Source: Cruorifilaria tuberocauda (taxonomy: Eukaryota; Nematoda; Chromadorea; Rhabditida; Onchocercidae). From it: a DNA stretch of 64,000 nt. The notes below the pieces were generated by a model. The model searched no databases. It saw only the letters and a program-made list of their open reading frames with translations, and was not told the origin of the DNA. Shown here piece after piece: positions 1-12,669 of this stretch; the stretch's first letter is position 1; each line of letters begins with the position of its first letter. Where the stretch lies: assembly GCA_013365365.1 (NCBI GenBank), contig JABVXU010000008.1, forward strand, positions 458,061-522,060, in the 5' to 3' direction. The position numbers and the translations under genes were made by a program.

Positions 1-842
1 AGGTGGATTTGGAGTATTCTACAAATTGACTAGGAATGTACAGCATGCAACAAATTTCATTTGGATTGGCAGCGTTTAAAATAGTTTCAGGGCATAGTGG
101 GATATACATCAAAAGTTTTAAGTAGACTAGTAAAATGCAGTCTTAGCTACCGAAGTTGAGTAATTCAAAGTAGCTGGTAAAGTAACTGACAGTTGGATCA
201 AACGGTTCGACACTGGTGTCATCAGCCTCTTCCGAGAGGTAAATGCATGGCGATGACCAGCATCCCCACTATCAAATAACGCTGTAATAACACTAATGTC
301 CAGACGGTCCTGATGATACTGTGGTTTTTTCCATTCCGAATCTCACAGAAACGTCTTAAAACCGCAACTATTCAGATCATATCTCCTAGTGTCGTTTTCG
401 TTAACAAGTTCTATCGCACTGATTTCGAAGCAGTTTTTGGTTGTGCCATTCATTTGTCAAAATTTTATGTATTTGGTGATTATGCCTCAATCATTTTTCT
501 TAGATTAAAATTTCTCTTTTACCGCAATTGATTGAAGATACTTTCCTTATTTATTAGAAATTTGATATATTCTAATTTAAAAGTTCAGTTTTCGAAACAA
601 CAATGATTTTACTCCGCCTCAACTGGGCTCGATTTCTATCGCGTTGTAATTAATTTTTTACAGAAGGAGAGAAGGAAGGGGTAAAATTTTGCTGCTCACA
701 GTTCTATTATGATGAAAATTTGACTGGAATCTCTTCAAAATAATCTCATTCTTGATTTTTTTCATGTATCTTTCTCCACGCTGTGAGTTCTATAAGTCCA
801 ATGAAATTGGTTTTACAAGTTTTTTTCAGATTTGTAAGAGGG
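1..842. other. Upstream of the GALNT10-like gene, no gene recognised
   Basis: AT-rich sequence with no exon that I can assign. An open frame of 72 codons at 313-531 has no recognisable motif and begins at a non-ATG codon, so I regard it as chance. The right edge carries a pyrimidine-rich acceptor ending AG at 828-829, probably the trans-splice acceptor for the following gene. Confidence 0.5.
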
Positions 843-3800
843 ATGATGTCATGGCGTTACTTCAGGAAATGTATCAGAGAGTTACTGCGGATAATTATTT
901 TGGCCTTTTGTTTTATTGGTTTGTACACAATTTTTTCTGTATCAAAACTGTCAGCGATTCATCAAAAGGAGCAAAGTGGCATAATAACTGGTGTTTTCAT
1001 TGGAGACGTTGCTCAGCAGATACAGATTCGTTCGTTTTTTCTTTTTTTGGAGAGGAAGAGAAGTACAAGAGAAAATTTACTGATTGAGTGAATATTGTAA
1101 AGAAACCAAAGCAGTTTTTTGAAGTTATATTGTGGAAAGTTTTGCAATGCAAAAAAAATCAGTTTTGTCCATCAATAAAATTTTAGTAGATAATGACACT
1201 GATCAATTTGCTTCATATAAAAGTTTCGGTAGAAAAGACTGGCATGATTATGAATTGATGGAACGTGATGCAGTAAGACAGGGTCCTGGTGAGGGTGGCG
1301 AACCAGTGGTAATAGAATCTGACGAGTTGAAAAAATTACGGGTTTGCTTTCTGAATTCTTATTTTAAATTTATGATTATGGAATGGGAATACGGAAAGTC
1401 AAACATGCAGGTTCAGTAAATATCATAAGAGTTTTAAAATCCTGACAACTCTATCAGATTTCATGCGGAAGTAGTTCAGAAGTTGTAATCTGATCAGCTA
1501 ATCATTTGACCGATTAATTACTTATTTCATTCTTCTTTCTATATTTAGGATGATCTCTATCGTGTAAATGGTTATGATGCCTATGTCAGTGACTTGATTG
1601 CTTTGGATCGTTCGGTTAAAGATATACGGCATTCCGGGTGCAAGAATATGGTTTATCTAGAGAAATTACCCACTGTAGGAGTGGTATTTCCTTTTTATGA
1701 TGAGGTATGTTCATCGTCAGGATAAAAAATTAAATTTTCACCATTATATGATGTTAGTTCTCAACCAACGTATTTTTTCCTGTAGCACAATTCCACGCTG
1801 CTAAGAAGTGTATATTCTGTTATAAATCGTTCTCCAAAAAATATAATGAAAGAAGTTCTTCTTGTCGATGATGGAAGCACAAAACCGTCCCTGAAAGAAC
1901 CGCTTGAGGAATTTCTGAAAAAGGCTGGTCTTAATCACATCGTGAAAGTTATTCGTACGCAGTAAGTTTTTGAAGTTAACTCAGCAAACTCTTTGAATTC
2001 ACCTCAAGTTTTTCTACATCTTTCTAAAGGACTTTTTACTGATTTAGAAAAAGAGAAGGATTGATTCGAGCACGTCAATTGGGTGCAAGGCATGTAACGG
2101 CGGATGTGATTGTGTTTTTGGATGCACATTCAGAAGCAAATTATAACTGGTTGCCACCACTCATCGAACCAATTGCGCTTGATTATAAGTAGATTTTGTG
2201 ATTGATTCGATTGTAAATTTGCAAACTTTAGCAAAGTTTGGTTTTAAATCCGTAGAATTATAGCTTCATTTAAAAAAGTTGTTTTACTTTATGAAAGTCT
2301 GCCTCACATTCACAGATGTATAATATGTTTCTTTCAGGACAGTAGTTTGTCCTTTTATCGATATTATTGATTGTAATACTTACGAGTACCGTGCACAGGA
2401 TGAGGGTAGCAGAGGTTTGAGATTTTTATTTTTTTTTCGTTTTTTTAAAAAAAAACTAGAAAGTTGAAATTTCTAACTTTCAGGTTCTTTTGATTGGGAA
2501 TTCAATTATAAGCGCTTGCCTTTAACAGAAGATAATAAGAAAAATCCAACGCGTCCTTTTCACAGTCCCATTATGGCTGGTGGATATTTTGCCATCAGTA
2601 GGAAATGGTTTTGGGAGTTGGGAGGTTATGATGAGGGTCTTGAGATATGGGGCGGTGAACAATATGAATTATCTTTCAAGGTTTGTTGCGATCTTTTTTT
2701 TTAACGCAAACAATTCTCTTTTTTAAATTTCCACTTGTCGCCACATCGTTAAAATTATTCTTTTCGTGTCACTATCTATCAAAGCACTGGATTTACGTTG
2801 TTTTTCGAAAACATTGTTACTTTCATTTCTAATGCTCAAAAGAAAAAAGTTATTTGAAGTCTTTTCAGCTTTCGATGTGGTTGGTATGCTGAAATATATG
2901 TTATGGATGGTAGTATTACCATTTGAGTAGATTGAAATGAAATAAAATAATAAAAATATGTAGATTATTTCTTCGAAATTTCTGCTTAACGAGATATTAT
3001 TAGGTGTGGCAGTGTCATGGTACGATGGTTGATGCTCCTTGTTCACGAGTTGGACACATTTATCGCTGTAAATATATACCTTTCCCAAATCCAGGTGTCG
3101 GGGATTTCATTTCCAGAAATTATAGAAGGTAGATTTCTATTTTTTGTATCGAGCAGATAATAAAGCATCGAAAGTTTGAAATTATCAAGTGAAAGAGTTT
3201 TCAGAGTCGCCGAAGTATGGATGGATGAATATGCGAAATTTTTGTACAAGCGTAGACCACTATTGCTCACTGTTGATTTTGGTATGGTATGTTAATCTGA
3301 AACTAAAGTTTTCAACAATTGATTCTTACCGATCAATTACTAAAATTAAATTTAAATTTATCGCCTTGTCGGTGATTTCTTCTACCGCGACAAGATTTAA
3401 TTTCTTCCTTTCTAGACGAGAGTGTTCTTTCTTTCCTGTTATTGTCGACGATCTTCTTTGACCGTGACAGTCTTTCCTTATATTCGTAAGTAAGCAAACT
3501 GTTAGCCTTTACGTCAGGCAGATGTGATTGCTGATACTTTGCGTGTACCTCAAACTTGGGTAATTAACCTACAATAACACGACATTAACACATTAAAAAA
3601 TTTCGCAATATCCAGACGAGTATTAAAGACGATATTCAGTCAGACAAAGAGATACGGTAATCGTTATACCCTTTCGTTAAGCAGCCACCCTCCTTGAAAC
3701 CAAACCTTTTAATGCTTTATAGTTTGGTACTTTCTTTATTCTGGAGGAGGAGGATCTTGACCAATCAAATTTCAATTTTAAGAACAAAGGATTTCGTTAA

Positions 3801-4870
3801 CAAAGCTTGTAAAACCACAAACATGCATTTAGCTTACAATATCAAATCCAGAACAAAGGATTTCATCATCCTTCATTTCCTCGCTTTTCCAGCGACACGC
3901 CTCAAGAAATGTTTTTAGGTGATCTCAGTAGGCAGAAAGCAATTAGAAAAAGGCTTAAATGTAAATCGTTTGATTGGTTCATGAAAGAGGTTGCTTTCGA
4001 TCAGGAAAAATACTACCCTGCAGTAGAACCCGAAGATAGCGCTAAAGGTCAAGGACGTTTATATTTTTCTTCATTTTGGTTTGTGCAGATCGTTTGTTTG
4101 ATCTAAAATTTCTTAACACTTACATAAATAAATTATACAGGTGAGCTTCGCAATGTTGCAGCGAATAAATGCGTGGATACACAATTCAAAGAGGCCGAGA
4201 AAAAGTTTGGTTTACGGAAATGTATCAGTGATGACCCAGTCAATAATGGCGAACAGGTAAATATTATTTCTTTAGCTGCAGGACTTTTTTAATTTCTTTC
4301 TCTAATTCACTTTAAAATTTGGAGATCTGCTAAATTTTTGAGAACTTTCGATTGACATTTTGGCGTGAAGTACGACTCGATACTCGTTCAATGTGTTTCG
4401 ATGTTTCAGTTTCTGTGAATCAAGCGCCTATTGTTTTATTTTCGTGGTAATTTTTGGAATGAATTTCCCATAAGTTTTCAGCTTTAAAAATTCTGTTTTT
4501 TGATGAACTCGAAGGAGTAGTCGAAGTTATAGAGATCTCCTTTCAGTACCTCAATTTCTTGTTTTTTCAAGAAGAGATAGTGTAGATCGAATAGTAAGAG
4601 ACGCTGAATTTTTCTATTAAATTTAAAATTTTTTCCAGCCATGGCATGCAAGGTAACCAACATTTCAAATATCTGCCTGACAAACAGCAGATATACCATC
4701 CAATTAGTGGTTTGTGCATGGATTGCGATGTGGATCGAGGAGAAATTTTCATGAATCCCTGTGACTCGGAACGACGAAGCCAGAAGTGGACATGGACAAA
4801 AATTAATCTGAAATTGATTCAGCAGCGTAATGAAAAAAAAGGCGTAGACTTAGTGAAATACTCGGAATAA
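843..4870 (+). CDS. gly-10: Polypeptide N-acetylgalactosaminyltransferase, GALNT10/gly-10 type
   Basis: Golgi type II membrane enzyme that transfers GalNAc from UDP-GalNAc to Ser/Thr, starting mucin-type O-glycans. Exons: 843-990, 1163-1341, 1549-1704, 1786-1961, 2048-2188, 2338-2414, 2484-2680, 3004-3128, 3205-3281, 3919-4047, 4141-4256, 4343-4446, 4639-4870. They join in frame to 618 aa, close to human GALNT10 (about 603). Visible in order: short basic cytoplasmic tail; membrane anchor ([15 protein letters not shown]); GT-A domain with VDDGS, the metal-binding DxH in [28 protein letters not shown] and CSRVGHIYR; then YYPAVEP and a ricin-type lectin domain with KCVD, MCFDV, HGMQGNQ and [16 protein letters not shown] and the FMNPC stretch point to the GALNT10/7 branch. 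ATG 843 is chosen because a strong acceptor (TTTTTTTCAG) ends at 829. The exon 1 to exon 2 junction is the least certain; it was chosen because both phases agree. AATAAA overlaps the stop codon. Confidence 0.93.
3363..3396. repeat. Short imperfect inverted repeat in intron 9
   Basis: CTTGTCGGT and ACCGCGACAAG face each other across a short loop, giving a small stem. It lies about 150 bases from the SL1-like sequence and inside the same intron, so the two may belong to one inserted segment, but this is inference. Confidence 0.35.
3549..3569 (-). ncRNA. SL1 spliced-leader-like sequence (gene, variant or relic)
   Basis: On the minus strand these 21 bases match the conserved 22-nt nematode SL1 leader except for one missing T in the first T-run; the last 19 bases are identical, including ACCCAAGTTTGAG. 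The next minus-strand bases are GTACAC, so a splice donor GT directly follows the leader as in genuine SL RNA genes. I do not see a clear Sm site (AATTTTTGG type) in the following 80 bases, and there is no neighbouring 5S rRNA gene. It lies antisense in the 637-nt intron 9 of the GALNT10-like gene. It may be an SL RNA variant gene, a degenerate pseudogene or an inserted leader copy. Confidence 0.55.
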
Positions 4871-6855
4871 AAAAGTTTTAATTCTGATTTAATTCATAAT
4901 TAAGTTTCTTTTAGTCTGGAGTAACATCACCAAGGGTACAAGAAGAATCGCCATTAAATACATCGATATCGACATGAAACAAGTGGAACTCTTCAACATT
5001 TAGATTGTCTAATTACTCTATAAAAGAATCAAACACAACTTGCCAGCATTGCCATACCATATCTCTAGGTTCTTTATCTTATTTCGTTTAATGATTTCAT
5101 ATAATAACTAGAAAACTGATTTGATTGGATTTACGGAGGTTGCATTTTTATCGTGTCGGTTTTTTATTGGATTTTACTCATTCCTGAGTACATGAGAAAA
5201 TGTTTCTAGTCCTCCGTCTTTTTGAAAGTTTTTTTGAAGTTCTATTTCTTTCAAATTTTTCATTAACAAAAATGAAGAAAATTCGCATTGGTTTGTACCA
5301 ATGGATCTTCAAAATTGTGTACTGCAGATGTTTCGTAATTGCATTCCGATTGTTTTGTTAGCTCAGCTGTAGAAGTATCATATATGGAGGTATTTTCGGG
5401 ATGTTCTTTACAGTTCAATATGATACTTTGTCAATTACTCACAAACTTCTAACCTTTATAATTGGATTATCGGCATGTTGGATTAAGCTACGAAGACTAA
5501 AATGCTTTTCATTACTTTGATAAATTACAGAGCTCTTTTTCTATCCATGAAATCTGGTTTTTCACCACAAATTTCAATGATTTTGGTGGTTTGGGACAGT
5601 TTCAGACAATGTAAATATTTATTGAGAAAGCAAATCGTTTAGCATGCCAATAATGAATCCTTAGATGGTCTTTCTTGTTTTACATAGTGTCGTAGTCTTT
5701 ATAAATTGTCTTTGGTACTTGTTTACCTTTTTTATTCCTGTTCTGATGTCGTAATAGAACATAAATGGAGTAGGGATTTTAATAATTGCTCAAGACTGGA
5801 GGAGATATGAGTACCAGATCACAATTTACATATTGCAAGGCTTACATGGAGTTTATTACTTTTTCGTTAATTCGTAAAGAAGCTTTCACTTTGGAATATC
5901 ATGAGTTTCATTAGGCTGTTCTCAACAATGCAGAAATTAGAAATGTTTCTGTTCCAGAATATTCCAGAGTATTACATTTTGGATATTGAGGCGATAATAA
6001 TCGCTTTCTTGCTGTAATCTGGAATGAAAGATAATTACTAGTTTGAAATTTTTGGAAGATTTTTGTTCGAAGTTGGTTATATAGATCTGTTCCGAATAAT
6101 GGATTATTTGATATGTAAGTAGTCCATTATTTTCTAGGTTTAACTTATCATTGTAGGTGAGCAAAAAATTCTATTGAATTGACTACAATTTGATAACAAA
6201 GAAACATTTCTAGGCCAAGAAGGACATTTTAAATCTCAGTTTACCGAATGAATGTTGCATGTATTGGATGCGGTAAGGTTTGCAATAACCAAAAACCGTA
6301 GAATCGGCTAACTTTTAATTATTGATGCAGATATTTATTTCGTGGATATAATCTGGGAAAAGTATTAAATTAAAAAACCCAAATAATTTGGAAATTTTCC
6401 ATTGAAACTAACAACAGGCATGGCGCTAGATAAAATGATATTGGTTTGAAAGTGGGTGGCCTAGCCCTGTTAACATTTTAGCAGCTGGAGGAAAAAGCAG
6501 CAACTCTTGGATGGTGCAATCTGTTTTGGAACAGTGTGGAAAAACGGAACGATTATTGCTTCACGCATAAATAATGCACATTCTGTATGTATATGTACAT
6601 TTTAGGAATATTTTGCTTGAGATCACTGTGAAGTGGAACAGATGATAGTTAAAGGATTGAAATGGAGAAGAGAAAATTACGGTTCATTTCCCAAAGATGA
6701 GATAGATAGGTATTTTCCATGTTTTCATGTATTCCTATGATCTGGTAATTCATGTCTATACATATATTATATATGCAACAAATAAAATACACGTACGTTT
6801 GGTTTTTCTGTTGATGCATTAAAATTATTTTTTTCTGGTAACTTTTCTATTTTCA
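4871..6855. other. Downstream of GALNT10-like gene, no gene recognised
   Basis: About 2 kb of AT-rich sequence with no frame or exon chain that I recognise. The first few hundred bases should hold the 3' UTR of the preceding gene. Confidence 0.5.
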
Positions 6856-7565
6856 TCTTTTTCTGTCACCATGCTACGCAGAATGAACTGTTTGCGATCT
6901 TGAAACAATTCTGCACTTATTAATACGGTAATAAAAGGTCATGTCATGTTTGTTGCATACATGCATATAGTACTTAAATACTGTTTTATATTTGCGTCAA
7001 ATTCCATTAGTTAGCTAAAAGCATCTAAATCTGTGTGCGAAAGTCAACAATTCATAAAAGTTTGACTAATCCAACTGTTCGAAAATTTCAAAAACTCATC
7101 GCGTCGAACTACGAAGTTCTTTGATCATTCTATAAAAGTCATATTTTTCAAATAAATTGTTCGTTAAACTCGGACGTTAAATTTAAGTTGGCAAATTGGA
7201 CATCCAAAAACTTAGCTAACAGTGAAAAACCAGGTTTTCTCATTGAAACAAGGATGTATTAAATATTTAGATGTATAAATCATCAGATGCCATCATAGAG
7301 AGAAAAGAGAAAGAAAATAAACACACAATTTGGTTCATATAACCAAGATAATTTCACTCACTGCAAAAAGAAATTGTAGTAGCTGCTTCAAAAAGTTATG
7401 CACATAATAAATAAAATTACGTCAAAAAAATTCTATAGATCCAAGCTTCCTATCCCACGACTTAAATTTACACCGAAAAGGTTTTCAACTCAAGAATTTG
7501 TAGGCGAGGATACTTGTTTGCCAGTATAAATTTTATTATTCATGGATCCTTCAGGCAACAAATTG
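6856..7565 (+). repeat. Left arm of the 710-bp inverted repeat
   Basis: The outer end begins TCTTTTTCTGTCACCATGC and the inner end is TCAGGCAACAAATTG. It pairs base for base with 9452-10161 (coordinate pairs sum to 17017). No protein is recognisable. Confidence 0.9.
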
Positions 7566-7770
7566 ATAAATGAGAAGCACGACCCCTTAAAAATGTAAAG
7601 AGCATTTGGCACAAAGTTTGGAGTTTTCAACCAGTTCGACGCAAAAGTTTTCACTAAGTAAAATGAAATTTATGCTTTTTGATAACGTTTCAGAACAGAT
7701 ATTATTCTGTTCGTAATTTTCGTTTTAGAGATAAGTCTCTTTAATTTCAAAACATTTGTAAATTTGTTGG

Positions 7771-7818
7771 ACAAATTTTTAGAAATTTCAAATAAACTAA
7801 GAAAACACTGTTATAATA
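7771..7818 (+). repeat. 48-bp dispersed repeat, copy in the element spacer
   Basis: 46 of 48 bases match 12149-12196 in the same orientation (core AGAAATTTCAAATAAA, then GAAAACACTGTTATAATA). It suggests that part of the spacer is a member of an interspersed repeat family. Confidence 0.75.
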
Positions 7819-9451
7819 TCAAATATGCTGTTTTTGACATTTTTACAGGTGTACTGTTCTCAGCTATTGCAGTTTGCAAATAAGCGGCACACAGAGAAAG
7901 TATGGAAATAATTTCAATTTAACGAAGTCCTTTTTACTTGGAAGTTTATTATAATTGATGTTTCGGTACTTAATTCTCTTATGTATTTTCCAATTTTCTC
8001 CACCAAAACAATACCCAATCCATTATTAGTATCTTTTTCTCAATAACCATTCAGCTAAAGTTTGGATTTTATTAAATTCATCATATGTATTTAAATAGAA
8101 TAAACTAATCGGTATCTTAGAATTCCTCATGAATGAATAGTGTTGATTATTTTGATTGAAACTTTACCAGCGGAATGTAAAAAGCGAACACAACATTTCC
8201 TTTCATTTTTCTCAAATCTCACAAAATGAATTATTTGGAGCTAATTACTGCAAATAAAATAACATGAGTTGAATGTCTATATCACATGATCATTACAATT
8301 AAAATTTATCTGATGCAGATGGTAAAAGAATAAATAAAAACGTGTTATATAGATGGTACAAATGCTGAGAAAATACCTCAACGTCTCAAATCTTAGATAA
8401 GAATCGAAAGCAGGAATATTTAAAACATGTTACACAGTTAGGATAAGAATAATCAAAGGAGTAATAAAAATGATCAAGAGGTGAATAAAACTACTAGTTT
8501 AGTTTTTTTGCCGACTTTTTTTCTTTAAATAATTGAAATTATAAGTTCGTTTTGCAATTGAAAAATAACTATTAATTTGAGCTTTCGCAACACTTATTTC
8601 GGTTATATAATCTATACCACTGTTATCAGTTACTTCGTGATATAAATCCCATTTTTAAATTGATATACTTTGTTAGTATCAAAAAAATCTGTTGATATTC
8701 GATATTGATTTTCTAGTGAAATATTTCGATTTCCTGCGATACAAAACGAACGATCACTTTCTTATACGGCAGTATGGTATATTTATAATTAATTTAATGT
8801 AATCAAATAGTAGAAACGAATGATGCTTATGAAGGTATAACTACCATTAATTTTGAATAGCGGAGCATTATCACTTATTGTGATCTTGAATTCAGCAATT
8901 TTCAATTAAGAATCTCAAGAATTTCGTGTTTTTCGAGCGAAATATAATCATAACCAAGTCGTACCAATATCATGAAGTAGTTGCAAGGATTTAAGATAAT
9001 CAGCATTATATCAATCAGTAACTTGGACCATTATTTAGACAAATAATTTTTAAATTCATACGATGGTTTCAAACGAACTTTTCAAATGCAGGATGAATAT
9101 ACCTAATGGAATTATCTCATTTATTATGATAATCAAATAATACAAAATCAAATAATACGAAGTTTTAGGAAATTCTAAGAACTTCACTGAGATGTATAGA
9201 ATAACAACACTTTACCGCTATTTGAAACGCGGTAATCGAGTGCCATAGGCATCAGTCAGTGATTTAATTACTTAATCATTTTGTTCCACTGCAAGTACCA
9301 AAAGTTGCGATAAATTTACAAGTTCGTTGGTAAATACAATGAACCTTCGAATTTACGAGTAACAAATAGAGTATAAAATATTTTCAAAAATTTTTACAGA
9401 GTTGAAGCTTTTCTGTTTTTGAATGTAATAATATTTTTGAATGTAGAATAA

Positions 9452-10161
9452 CAATTTGTTGCCTGAAGGATCCATGAATAATAAAATTTATACTGGCAAA
9501 CAAGTATCCTCGCCTACAAATTCTTGAGTTGAAAACCTTTTCGGTGTAAATTTAAGTCGTGGGATAGGAAGCTTGGATCTATAGAATTTTTTTGACGTAA
9601 TTTTATTTATTATGTGCATAACTTTTTGAAGCAGCTACTACAATTTCTTTTTGCAGTGAGTGAAATTATCTTGGTTATATGAACCAAATTGTGTGTTTAT
9701 TTTCTTTCTCTTTTCTCTCTATGATGACATCTGATGATTTATACATCTAAATATTTAATACATCCTTGTTTCAATGAGAAAACCTGGTTTTTCACTGTTA
9801 GCTAAGTTTTTGGATGTCCAATTTGCCAACTTAAATTTAACGTCCGAGTTTAACGAACAATTTATTTGAAAAATATGACTTTTATAGAATGATCAAAGAA
9901 CTTCGTAGTTCGACGCGATGAGTTTTTGAAATTTTCGAACAGTTGGATTAGTCAAACTTTTATGAATTGTTGACTTTCGCACACAGATTTAGATGCTTTT
10001 AGCTAACTAATGGAATTTGACGCAAATATAAAACAGTATTTAAGTACTATATGCATGTATGCAACAAACATGACATGACCTTTTATTACCGTATTAATAA
10101 GTGCAGAATTGTTTCAAGATCGCAAACAGTTCATTCTGCGTAGCATGGTGACAGAAAAAGA
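9452..10161 (-). repeat. Right arm of the 710-bp inverted repeat
   Basis: Reverse complement of 6856-7565 with one substitution at 9727. The outer border is at ...GGTGACAGAAAAAGA; sequence identity stops immediately afterwards. Confidence 0.9.
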
Positions 10162-12669
10162 AATTCGTCAAGAGAAATGGCAAATCAAACGGCAGTTCAA
10201 ATTTGGCGAAGGTTAAAATGTTCTATGGTCGATCAAACACGTGGAGGAAATAAATGATTCGCGTTATCAATAAGGTGTGATCCTTGTCTATCCTAGGTGT
10301 ATGAGAGTGCTGTATCAATCACATATCATTGCCAGTACCGTAATTAGTTAGTAGTTGTCATATTGATTAATTACAATTTTCAGAACAACTGGAAAAAGTC
10401 AATAATATATTAGTGTTTGTTCTTCATGTAGATATATGTGTGAATACAGTGTTTAGAAATCAGGTTCTTTTTTCAACATATAATAATTCATTTTTAGATC
10501 TAACTTTTGATTATATCTAATCATTCTATTCATTTGAAATATAAATTTGCGTAAGGTTTTGAAGATGCATAACCAATGATTTCTTTTATAATTATATACA
10601 AAGAGTCGGCAAACGTACATTAAAGAATTAAGTTCTGCACTAACGTCAATAAACTGTTTCAGTTCTATAAATAGATAAATATTTGAATGTATTGTAAATA
10701 AGTTGCTTTCGGTAAGTCCCACTTTTTCACTTTTTGATACTAATAGTACTTCAAGAAAGGATCAGGATTAGCATTTTCTTGCATGTTTGAATAGCACCCT
10801 TCGTCTTATACTCATCCGATTACCTAGTTATTGATACATATTTTCTAGACTTGTCGGCATCGCTCCAAAAAGTTCGCTCTTCGTCGTATCACTCCATATT
10901 GTAAATAAATCTCGTGGAATACTGTAAAGAGTTAATCGACTTTCTGCTTATAAAGGATTGTTCCTGAAATTCTAAATAATGTGTCACTATTCCTTACAAA
11001 TCCATAAATCACTTACTTTCTATCTGTCTGTTGGTGAGAAAGAAATCCAATGTCTTCGTCCTCATTTCTTTTCCTCTCTAAAATCCTTTTAAAGTTATTT
11101 GTAAGGGAAAATATAAATCGCATTGCGAGGTGTATATTCCCTTGGCAAATAGACCAAAATGTTTGCTGTAGTTTTCATAATTGGAGTATGACTGATTTTG
11201 TTTAGCAGAACAGAGCAGAAGAAAGATTAATTATGCGAAGAAGGCTTGTTAACAATGTTACCCGCTGTGAATCCATTCCACTGTAAATATTTTCGCGGAA
11301 AGAAGTTTGATATTAAATTGTGAACTATACTGATCTTCAGACCATTCCTTCGAAATCATATGCAATGATCAGCTATGGCTCAATTAACTTTATTATGTGC
11401 CAATATCACTTATTAGAATCTCATATCTTTTCCATATTTTTTGTCTTATATAAAGAATATCAGAATAGTTCCGGAAGATCTGAAAACGAAACAAGACGAT
11501 ATTTAATGTGGAACTTTCAACTCTAATTTCATAATAATAAACAAATTAGGATAGTTATCAACTAGCATCATTTAACCGTGCATTAATATCATTAGAAAAT
11601 TCATATCTCCAATGATCTTTCTCACATTATCAGAAAACAATTCTTCCTGCACTAATTCTTCTGTTTTCATAATAAAATTAGCCACTTGTTTATGGGACTT
11701 AAAATTGATAAATAATGAAAAGTCCGAATGATACAGTAAACTATGCTTCTTTCAGCATTGAAATATTATTGTACAGGAAATTGGTCACTAAATTCAGCAC
11801 AACTACGAATCTCTACTAAGAGCAATGCTCGTGGTACTAGGTCATCCTTATGTGTTAAACACGCGATTTCATAGCCTAATACCATCGTATTCATCTAACG
11901 AACAGCCTGCCTTCATATATAATTTTGATGAGTGCTTTTGTTGTGTTGAAATACAAAGGATATTTGTTGTACCTCTTTGTATGAATTTTTAAAGATTATG
12001 CATTTTAGGTGAAAAAAATAAATAAATAAATACATATATAATGTCAAATCACCGAACTAATATCAAACTAAGCATATATCTCCTGCAAAACACCGGAAGT
12101 GAGCACCTTCATGTCCGTTTAAATTTGACCAATGCCAGGAACAGGTGAACAAATTTCTAGAAATTTCAAATAAACCAAGAAAACACTGTTATAATAATAT
12201 ATGAGGTTAAGATCAGCCATCACTAGCAGATCAGTGAAATGACCAAACGAAGAAATACTAATGTGAAATTGGTTTCGGCTATATGCGCTACGTTCGTTCC
12301 CACGCAGTTGTGCCACCATAAAAAATAGAGAAATGAGTGATGGAACTTCTAACACGCTTGGTCATAGTAAATATGATATTGAAATAATAAACAACATATT
12401 TATAATTTGATCATACTAGTAAACAGTAGCTTACTTCATTGTACCGGAAAAATTCATATTAAAATTTTTCGAATTAAAGGAGAAAGCTAATAATTGTATT
12501 TTTTCATATCACATAATGAAGCTTTTAACCCGTCATTGCCTTTTTTTTAAAAAACAATGCTATGATTGTAATCGATACACCTAGTTGATAATCCGGAAAA
12601 TGTAGCAGAAAAGGAAAGAAGTATTCAAGCTGACAGCAAAATCTTACTGCCTGATTACAAAGATAGAAG
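10162..12669. other. Intergenic, convergent gene ends, no gene recognised
   Basis: AT-rich gap between the palindromic element and the 3' end of the nuclear receptor gene on the minus strand. Open frames of up to 89 codons at 10453-10722 and 78 codons at 12119-12355 (both minus) have no recognisable motifs. It contains the second copy of a 48-bp repeat at 12149-12196. Confidence 0.5.
12149..12196 (+). repeat. 48-bp dispersed repeat, second copy
   Basis: Differs at two positions from 7771-7818 inside the palindromic element. The similarity does not extend clearly on either side, so this is a fragment. Confidence 0.75.

Larger units (their letters stand above)
6856..10161. mobile_element. 3.3-kb foldback-like element: 710-bp inverted repeats around a 1.9-kb spacer
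   Basis: The left arm (6856-7565) and right arm (9452-10161) are reverse complements. Reading them against each other I find one mismatch, C at 7290 against A at 9727, and no indel. The spacer (7566-9451, 1886 bp) has no long open frame, so no transposase is visible. The arms end sharply at both outer and inner borders. I could not find a target-site duplication at 6855/10162. This fits a non-autonomous foldback or large-TIR DNA transposon, or a recent inverted duplication; an assembly artefact is also possible. It lies in the gap between two convergent genes. Confidence 0.8.

Noticed and set aside
4646..4752. Minus-strand frames over the last GALNT10 exon
   Set aside because: They are shadows of the lectin-domain exon, whose plus-strand frame is clearly coding.
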